A DNA stretch of 18,147 nt from JBEGQX01 sp041180805. GTDB lineage: Bacteria; Planctomycetota; Planctomycetia; Gemmatales; Gemmataceae. Below the pieces are notes generated by a model. It was not told where the DNA came from and ran no database searches. It saw only the letters and a list, made by a program, of their open reading frames with translations. This document shows, piece by piece, positions 1 to 5,145 of this stretch. Numbering within the stretch: the stretch's first letter is position 1; every line of letters starts with the position of its first letter. Both the position numbers and the translations under genes were made by a program. The stretch spans positions 1-18,147 of the forward strand of contig JBEGQX010000178.1 of NCBI GenBank assembly GCA_041180805.1, given 5' to 3'.

Positions 1-600
1 CACACCAATGATCAGTGGAGTGCCATCTTTATTAAGGACTTGTGTGGCGGGTAAATTGAAAAAATCATTTTCCGGATATCTTTCCTGCTGCCATCCGTCT
101 GCATTCAGGTATTGGCGGAAATATCCTTCCCGGTACATCAAACCAATGCCATGAAGCGGGAGGCCAAGGTCGCTTGCAGCTTTGAGGTGATCACCCGCGA
201 GAACTCCAAGCCCACCAGAATAAACGGGTATGCTTTCATGGATTCCGAACTCGGCGCTGAAGTAAGCAATTCTGCAATCTCCAGCGGCTTTGCCACAGTT
301 TTCCTGAAACCAGGTGGGGGAATTCATGTATTGGTTGAAATCTTGCTCAACCCTGTCCATGTGGCTTAAAAATCCCTCATCACCTACAAGGGCTTCCGCT
401 TCTTTTTGGGAAAGTGAATTCAAAAGGCGAACCGGGCTGTGATCCAAAGTTTCATATAACTCTGGATTGATTCTGCGAAAGAGTTCGCCAGCCTGGGGGT
501 TCCAGCAATACCATAGGTTGTACGCAAGCTTACCCAGCGCACTTAGTCTGGCAGGCAGATTAGGTACCACGGTGAAAAGTCGGACAGGATTTTGTGCCAT
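1..600 (-). CDS. glgP: Alpha-glucan (glycogen) phosphorylase, N-terminal part, cut by window edge
   Basis: The reverse strand reads ATG at 600-598 and stays open for 200 codons to the window edge, so the 3' part is missing. The protein starts MAQNPVRLFTVVPNLPARL and continues with LGKLAYNLWYCWNPQAGELF, the pattern of the DUF3417 domain that precedes the catalytic domain in the shorter, actinobacterial/thermophile-type alpha-glucan phosphorylases. After about residue 110 come IAYFSAEFGIHESIPVYSGG and LGVLAGDHLKAASDLGLPL, the highly conserved start of the phosphorylase fold. The family releases glucose-1-phosphate from alpha-1,4-glucans using pyridoxal phosphate in the cytoplasm. The PLP lysine lies in the missing part and cannot be checked. 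An excellent ribosome binding site, AAAGGAG, lies 6 bases before the ATG and fixes the start. It is divergent from the UDP-glucuronate decarboxylase gene. Confidence 0.93.
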   Translation of the reverse strand, partial: MAQNPVRLFTVVPNLPARLSALGKLAYNLWYCWNPQAGELFRRINPELYETLDHSPVRLLNSLSQKEAEALVGDEGFLSHMDRVEQDFNQYMNSPTWFQENCGKAAGDCRIAYFSAEFGIHESIPVYSGGLGVLAGDHLKAASDLGLPLHGIGLMYREGYFRQYLNADGWQQERYPENDFFNLPATQVLNKDGTPLIIGV

Positions 601-779
601 GAAAGACTCCTTTAGAGGATATCATCCCTTTTTAATTGTTAGATGAATTGAAGCGGATCGAATAAGGAAGAAAGAACGGGTAAGAACCAAGTTCTTTTTC
701 GGTCAACCTCCTGGGAGAGCTGCAAGATCCTTCCATATTCTATTTCTTAGGAAAGCTTGCCAAATAATGCAACAGTTAT

Positions 780-798
780 TGTGGTTGCGCTGTGGTTG
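780..798. repeat. Two direct copies of TGTGGTTG, 11 bp apart
   Basis: TGTGGTTG occurs at 780-787 and again at 791-798, so the copies are offset by 11 bases, about one helical turn. They lie in the divergent gap between glgP and the UDP-glucuronate decarboxylase gene, just upstream of the dyad at 809-825. The spacing would suit a protein binding one face of DNA, but two 8-base copies may be chance. Confidence 0.35.
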
Positions 799-808
799 AA
801 ACTTTTTC

Positions 809-825
809 AGAATGTTTAACATTCT
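809..825. promoter_or_regulatory. Operator-like inverted repeat upstream of UDP-glucuronate decarboxylase
   Basis: AGAATGTT-T-AACATTCT is a perfect 8-1-8 inverted repeat, with partial extension of the symmetry on both sides (TT/AA beyond two mismatches). It sits 30 bases before the preferred TTG start at 856, in the 255-base divergent region. Its odd-centred short symmetry is typical of a dimeric transcription-factor site, and it is too short-looped to be a good RNA hairpin. Which regulator binds is unknown. The rest of the 601-855 gap holds no gene that I can support. Confidence 0.45.
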
Positions 826-855
826 TGAAGCTGGCTTTTATTGAAAGGAATTCCA

Positions 856-1791
856 TTGCGGACACTAATCACAGGCGGAGCGGGTTTTGTTGGCTCGCAT
901 TTATGCGAGCGGTTTTTGGGGATGAACCACGAAGTGATTTGTGTGGACAACCTCATAACGGGAAGCCTTGCAAATATAGAGCACCTTCGCGGTGACTCGA
1001 GATTTAGCTTTATTCGCCATGATATTTCGCACCACTTGGAAATTGATGGACCAATTCACCAAGTGCTTCATTTTGCCTCGCCAGCAAGCCCCGTGGATTA
1101 TCTTCAACATCCAATTCCCACATTAAAAGTCGGATCTTTGGGAACTCACAATACCCTTGGATTAGCAAAAGCAAAGAATGCCGCTTATCTCCTTGCCAGT
1201 ACGAGTGAAGTGTATGGCGACCCGGAGCGCCATCCCCAAAGTGAGGAATATTGGGGAAATGTAAATCCAATTGGCCTGCGGGGGGTTTATGATGAGGCCA
1301 AGCGATTTGCGGAGGCGATGGTTATGGCTTACCACCGTTGCCATGGAATTAACACCCACATTATTCGAATCTTCAACACCTACGGCAACAGGATGCGATT
1401 AGATGATGGAAGAGTCCTGCCGAATTTTATGGGTCAGGCACTAAGGGGAGATCCTCTTACTGTTTATGGGGATGGATCTCAGACAAGAAGCTTTTGCCAT
1501 GTGGACGATCTTGTTGAGGGAATTGCAAGATTAATAGGAACGGATTTTCACGAACCAGTAAATCTTGGGAATCCAAGTGAGGTAACCATATTGGAATTCG
1601 CCAGCGAGATTCTTGCGCTTTCTGGGAGCAAAAGTTCAATTGTGTACAAGCCACTTCCCCAGGATGATCCTAAGATTCGGAAACCTGACATTTCCAGGGC
1701 TAAGAAATTACTGGGTTGGGAACCAAAAATTGGTAGATCAGAAGGACTTAGGCGAACTTTGGACCATTTTAAGAAGAAAATGGGAGTCTAG
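856..1791 (+). CDS. UDP-glucuronate decarboxylase (UDP-xylose synthase), extended SDR family
   Basis: Converts UDP-glucuronate to UDP-xylose through a 4-keto intermediate with bound NAD+, feeding cell-surface polysaccharide synthesis. The Rossmann motif GGAGFVG is at residues 7-13. The family signature follows: HFASPASPVDYLQHPI, then TLKVGSLGTHNTLGLAK, LLASTSEVYGDP (TSE 116-118) and HPQSEEYWGNVNPIG. The catalytic YxxxK is Tyr145/Lys149 in YDEAK. These stretches separate it from dTDP-glucose dehydratases and UDP-galactose epimerases. The usual FNTYGPRM has Asn for Pro here (FNTYGNRM). Length 311 is normal for soluble bacterial forms. I chose TTG at 856, giving MRTLITGG, because AAAGGAA lies about 5 bases upstream; an in-frame TTG at 841 would add five residues without a good ribosome binding site. 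Likely controlled through the dyad at 809-825. Confidence 0.9.
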   Translation: MRTLITGGAGFVGSHLCERFLGMNHEVICVDNLITGSLANIEHLRGDSRFSFIRHDISHHLEIDGPIHQVLHFASPASPVDYLQHPIPTLKVGSLGTHNTLGLAKAKNAAYLLASTSEVYGDPERHPQSEEYWGNVNPIGLRGVYDEAKRFAEAMVMAYHRCHGINTHIIRIFNTYGNRMRLDDGRVLPNFMGQALRGDPLTVYGDGSQTRSFCHVDDLVEGIARLIGTDFHEPVNLGNPSEVTILEFASEILALSGSKSSIVYKPLPQDDPKIRKPDISRAKKLLGWEPKIGRSEGLRRTLDHFKKKMGV

Positions 1792-1936
1792 CACCCGGAA
1801 CTTTTGTTGTGTGTTAAAATGTGCAAATGATGAAAATAGTTGTTGGAATAAGATTGTGAATCAGTTAAATTTCAATTCAATGGTAACACTTTGATATTTC
1901 ATTTTGGCTTAGTGATCCTTGATAAGGATGAATAAG

Positions 1937-2803
1937 ATGAGTCATTTCATTCGCGGGTTTGCAATTCTTGTGTTAAGTGCAAGCGTGTTTTTCACCGGAG
2001 TGTCCAAGGTGGTGGCTTTCCAGGAACCTGAAGCTCCCGCTGAGAAGAAAGAACAACCCGCTGCCGAGGCCAAGGAGGGCGATGGTAAGGCAGCCGCTGC
2101 CGGAAATACAAGTTTGTTTATGCATATCATCAGGTCTGCGGGTTGGATCTTCGGGCCCATGCTGCTGATCATTTCGATTGGTCTAATTGCTTTGGTTTGC
2201 TTGCTTGCCATGGAACTGCGTATGACAATTGCGATACCTCCAACGTTCGTTGAAGAATTCACGGATCTAGTGAATAAGAAACAATTCAAACAGGCTTTTG
2301 ATATGGCAAAGGATGACTCTTCATTTCTTGGCAAGGTTATGAGCCAGGGAATGTCCAGGCTTCAGTATGGAATCGAGGATTCCCGGGAATCTGCAATGAA
2401 TATGGTCGATAGCATTAAGGCCAGTAAGGAACAATCCATTACCTACCTTGCTACTATTGGTACCTTGGGGCCCATGCTTGGATTGGTAGGAACAGTGTTC
2501 GGTATGATTCTTAGCTTTATGGAACTTGGTCGTCCTGGTACCACCCCAAGGCCTGACAAACTTGCGGATGGTATTTCCCATGCGCTGGTGGTTACCTTGC
2601 TCGGTATCGGTCTTTCTGTGCCCGCAATTTTCTTCCATGCTTTTTTCAGAAACAGGTTGATCCGCATTGCTATGGATACCAGCTTGATTTCCGACGATCT
2701 TCTCACACAAATGTATCACAGCAGCAAAAAGCCAGCGGCTGCTGCGCCGGCTCAGGCTGCAGCAAGTGCTTCCAGTCCTGATACTGGAGCTGTTAAGAAG
2801 TAA
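1937..2803 (+). CDS. TolQ/ExbB/MotA-family ion-channel subunit with signal peptide
   Basis: Inner-membrane subunit that, with ExbD/TolR proteins, turns ion flow into movement of a partner. Of 288 residues, 1-27 look like a signal peptide (hydrophobic 8-20), followed by an Ala/Glu/Lys-rich stretch (29-56). Membrane helix 1 is at about 71-93. Helix 2 contains the family signature TIGTLGPMLGLVGTVFGM (173-190) and helix 3 ISHALVVTLLGIGLSVPAI (213-231). Thr186 and Thr220 match the conserved pore threonines Thr148 and Thr181 of E. coli ExbB. The position of ExbB Glu176 appears to be His215. The tail after 264 is Ala/Pro-rich. ATG 1937 has AAGGA 8 bases upstream; an in-frame ATG at 1928 and TTG at 1919 are less well placed. 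It is first in a tight cluster running to 6966. Family assignment is firm; substrate ion and partner are inferred. Confidence 0.93.
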   Translation: MSHFIRGFAILVLSASVFFTGVSKVVAFQEPEAPAEKKEQPAAEAKEGDGKAAAAGNTSLFMHIIRSAGWIFGPMLLIISIGLIALVCLLAMELRMTIAIPPTFVEEFTDLVNKKQFKQAFDMAKDDSSFLGKVMSQGMSRLQYGIEDSRESAMNMVDSIKASKEQSITYLATIGTLGPMLGLVGTVFGMILSFMELGRPGTTPRPDKLADGISHALVVTLLGIGLSVPAIFFHAFFRNRLIRIAMDTSLISDDLLTQMYHSSKKPAAAAPAQAAASASSPDTGAVKK

Positions 2804-2839
2804 TACAAGAGCCAGTCAAGTCTTTTTGAGGGTTTTGCA

Positions 2840-3367
2840 ATGAGTCATGGAGGTTCCAGCGATGGCGGAAATATGGAGCCGAACCTTACTCCTCTTTTGG
2901 ATGTGGTTCTACAGCTTCTTATGTTCTTCATGATGTGCGTGAATTTTGTTACGAATCAGGTTTCAGAGGATATTGTTCTTCCGGAATCCATGTCTGCTGT
3001 TCCTATGGATAAATCGGAAACCGATGTTCTGTTTGTAAATATCCGACCTTTCATCCTTAAGGACTTCGAATCTAAAGGTCAGGCTGCCTTGGACAGGCTT
3101 ACTGCTAAATTCAAGGAAGGAGATCCATTCATTATCATCCTGGGCGAAGAGCCCATGAGGTTTGGTGAGTTTAAGTTTTGGCTGAAAAGCCAGTATCAAA
3201 CCATTAAGAGAACCAGTAAGGATGGAAAAGTTAAAACCTCCATAGTTATGAGGGCCCATCGCCTCACGGACTACGACCAGGTTTACAGGTTAATGCAGAC
3301 TTGCAAAATTGAGGGATTCAGGCAGATTAAACTCAGGGCAATTACCAAAAGCACGGTGCAGTCATGA
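2840..3367 (+). CDS. ExbD/TolR-family protein, first copy
   Basis: Partner of the TolQ/ExbB-like channel. It has a short cytoplasmic N-terminus, then NLTPLLDVVLQLLMFFMM (residues 15-32), the ExbD membrane helix with the ion-carrying aspartate at Asp21 (Asp25 in E. coli ExbD). The periplasmic part ends with the usual ExbD pattern: a strand (SIVMRAHRL), a helix (DYDQVYRLMQTCKIEGF) and a last strand (RQIKLRAI). The length of 175 residues is somewhat above the usual 130-150, from a basic insert KSQYQTIKRTSKDGKVK. GAGGG lies 7 bases before ATG 2840. The gene follows the channel gene by 36 bases, and its TGA overlaps the next ATG (ATGA), implying translational coupling. Confidence 0.93.
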   Translation: MSHGGSSDGGNMEPNLTPLLDVVLQLLMFFMMCVNFVTNQVSEDIVLPESMSAVPMDKSETDVLFVNIRPFILKDFESKGQAALDRLTAKFKEGDPFIIILGEEPMRFGEFKFWLKSQYQTIKRTSKDGKVKTSIVMRAHRLTDYDQVYRLMQTCKIEGFRQIKLRAITKSTVQS

Positions 3368-3885
3368 GCAAAAGAGGCAAAGGTGAGCCGGATCCTGAAA
3401 TCGTTCTTCCCATTACCCCCATGCTTGACATGGCATTTCAGCTGCTAACCTTTTTCATTTTTACCTATAATCCTTCCGGAATGGAGGGGCAATTTGATTT
3501 AAGCCTGCCATCCGAGGCCGAGGCTCAGGCAAAAGAAATGAAAGAGCCTCCTCCTCCTTCTGATCCCGATACGCCCCCTAAAATTGAGGCGGATGTAACG
3601 GTGGTTGTTGAGGCTGTCACAGATGATGTGAATCGTGGGGAAATTGCGAAGATTCACCTGAAGCAAAATTCTGGAACCGTGACGGTTGGGGATTTGAAAG
3701 AGCTTTTTGATAAACTTAAGCAGGCCAATGAGACAGCCAGTGAGAAAGAAACTGTAAAAATTCAGCCATACAGCAAGTTGAAGTGGTCGAATGTGGTGCT
3801 GGTTGCGGATACATGCAGGAAGGCTGGTTTTAAGAATGTAAGTTTTGTGGAGCCTCCTGGGTTTAATATTAGTGTCGTGAACTAG
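3364..3885 (+). CDS. ExbD/TolR-family protein, second, divergent copy
   Basis: Second ExbD-like subunit, clearly not a recent duplicate of the first. The helix reads LPITPMLDMAFQLLTFFIF (15-33), with the ion-carrying aspartate at Asp22. After the helix comes an acidic, proline-rich linker with EPPPPSDPDTPPK, absent from the first copy, then a domain ending NVVLVADTCRKAGFKNVSFV, the usual ExbD helix-strand ending. Length is 173 residues. The start overlaps the stop of the first copy by 4 bases. Because ExbD works as a dimer inside a channel pentamer, the two copies could form a heterodimer (inference). Alternatively each could serve a different partner. Confidence 0.92.
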   Translation: MSKRGKGEPDPEIVLPITPMLDMAFQLLTFFIFTYNPSGMEGQFDLSLPSEAEAQAKEMKEPPPPSDPDTPPKIEADVTVVVEAVTDDVNRGEIAKIHLKQNSGTVTVGDLKELFDKLKQANETASEKETVKIQPYSKLKWSNVVLVADTCRKAGFKNVSFVEPPGFNISVVN

Positions 3886-3905
3886 GCAGTTCTTGTGGGG
3901 TTGCC

Positions 3906-5090
3906 ATGGCTTTCAGGCCGTTTGTTTTTGCAGCAACCTTGTTAATGGCCTCGCATTTAGTGGATTGGCATTCAGTCGTTTTAGCAGGTCAAAAAGAAGA
4001 TTCTCAGCCTTTATTTCAAATTTCCACAGTAGAGCCGCAGCACCTGGCAGCGTTGGTTATTGCAGGTGGAATAGGTGCAAACCAACCTCAGGTGGCATGT
4101 TTGTCTGTTCTTGTTTCTGGCGAAGAAAATAGCCTGGGAGTTTGGAGCCTTAGCGGGCCTTTCGCAGCTAGAAAAGAAAGGGCTTTATTGGCAACTGTTG
4201 CTTTGTTGGGAATGCAAGGGCTGAATCCAACCCAATGCCTTCAGGCGCTTGAGATTTTAAAGTTGGGTGATGAGGAAGATCTTTGGACGATAATAAATTC
4301 GGATGTTGTTTACCCTGTGCCAGTGGAATATCTGGATAGAGTTAAAGATGAAAAACCGATTCAAGGGCCTATGACGGATGATCTGGAGGCTACTGCATAC
4401 ATCAAGATGGTGCATATGGCTTATCAAACAGATGCGCTGGCTTTTAGAATGGCTGCCAGAAAAGATTTGAATTATGCGGACTTGATGAGGCAGCCTAAAA
4501 CTTACCGTGGTGAAATCGTTCAAGTGAGTGGCAAACTAAGGCGCCTAAGGAAAATCCCCAGTCCGCTGGCCTTGAAGGATTTGGGGGTTTCAGAAGTTTA
4601 CGAAGGGTGGATTTTTCAGGATATTTATGGTGCTAATCCTATCTGTCTGATTTTTTCTTCATTGCCGCAGGGCCTTCAGCCTTACGAAAAAGGTGATAAT
4701 TACGTTTCTTTCAGTGGATACTTTTTTAAAAAATATCGCTACAGAACAGCTTCCGATCTTAAAGAATCCGCTTGGAAAGATGCTCCGCTTTTAATTGGCA
4801 GAACTGTTGATCTGTTGCCTTCTCCTCCCAAACCGAAATCGGATATAGATCCAGATTGGGCCCAAAACCTTCTGCCTGCATTTCTTGGTTTTGTAATTGT
4901 GGTGGTCGTTACGATAGTTGGATTATCTTATTGGTTCCTAAAAACCGATAAAGAAGTCAAAAATCGTTTGAAAACCGCCCAAAACCGCAAAAGTGAAAGC
5001 CTCTTTCAGGATTTTGAGCCGCCAAATGGGAACCAAAATCCATCAAACTCGTCCAATATTACGGGTGGGTTTGGAGGCTACAAGTTATGA
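3906..5090 (+). CDS. Secreted single-pass membrane protein with probable OB-like domain, function unknown
   Basis: I recognise no named family. The 394-residue protein has a signal peptide (about 1-28), a periplasmic region, one membrane helix (about 322-345, in LGFVIVVVVTIVGLSYWF) and a basic then polar cytoplasmic tail of about 48 residues. This predicts a type I membrane protein. Residues 45-130 look helical. Residues 197-305 read as a beta-rich domain: TYRGEIVQVSGKLRRLRK, then EGWIFQDIYGANPICLIF, then YVSFSGYFFKKYRYR and PLLIGRTVDLL. The spacing of these strands resembles an OB-fold, and similar stretches are, as I recall, common in planctomycete hypothetical proteins. It starts 20 bases after the second exbD with a GGGG stretch upstream of the ATG, so it is probably co-transcribed and may be an accessory subunit of the channel complex. 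Confidence 0.8.
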   Translation: MAFRPFVFAATLLMASHLVDWHSVVLAGQKEDSQPLFQISTVEPQHLAALVIAGGIGANQPQVACLSVLVSGEENSLGVWSLSGPFAARKERALLATVALLGMQGLNPTQCLQALEILKLGDEEDLWTIINSDVVYPVPVEYLDRVKDEKPIQGPMTDDLEATAYIKMVHMAYQTDALAFRMAARKDLNYADLMRQPKTYRGEIVQVSGKLRRLRKIPSPLALKDLGVSEVYEGWIFQDIYGANPICLIFSSLPQGLQPYEKGDNYVSFSGYFFKKYRYRTASDLKESAWKDAPLLIGRTVDLLPSPPKPKSDIDPDWAQNLLPAFLGFVIVVVVTIVGLSYWFLKTDKEVKNRLKTAQNRKSESLFQDFEPPNGNQNPSNSSNITGGFGGYKL

Positions 5091-5117
5091 TTGAATTTGA
5101 TTGGGTAATCTGAGATA

Positions 5118-5131
5118 ATTTATTAATAAAT
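5118..5131. repeat. Perfect 14-bp AT-only palindrome before the cyclase-like gene
   Basis: ATTTATTAATAAAT is its own reverse complement. It fills part of the 55-base gap between the OB-like gene and the cyclase-like gene and ends two bases before the ribosome binding site GGGAG (5134-5138). It could be a protein site or AT-rich promoter element. AT-only palindromes also arise easily by chance. Confidence 0.4.
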
Positions 5132-5145
5132 CAGGGAGTTCAGTT

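Noticed and set aside
112..369. Plus-strand open frame (85 codons) over the phosphorylase gene
   Set aside because: The minus strand encodes conserved phosphorylase sequence across the whole stretch.
1843..1871. TTGGAA and TAAATT with 17-base spacing, upstream of the ExbB-like gene, as a promoter
   Set aside because: Each box matches only four of six consensus bases, which is expected often by chance in AT-rich gaps; a similar pair at 16131-16159 was dropped for the same reason.
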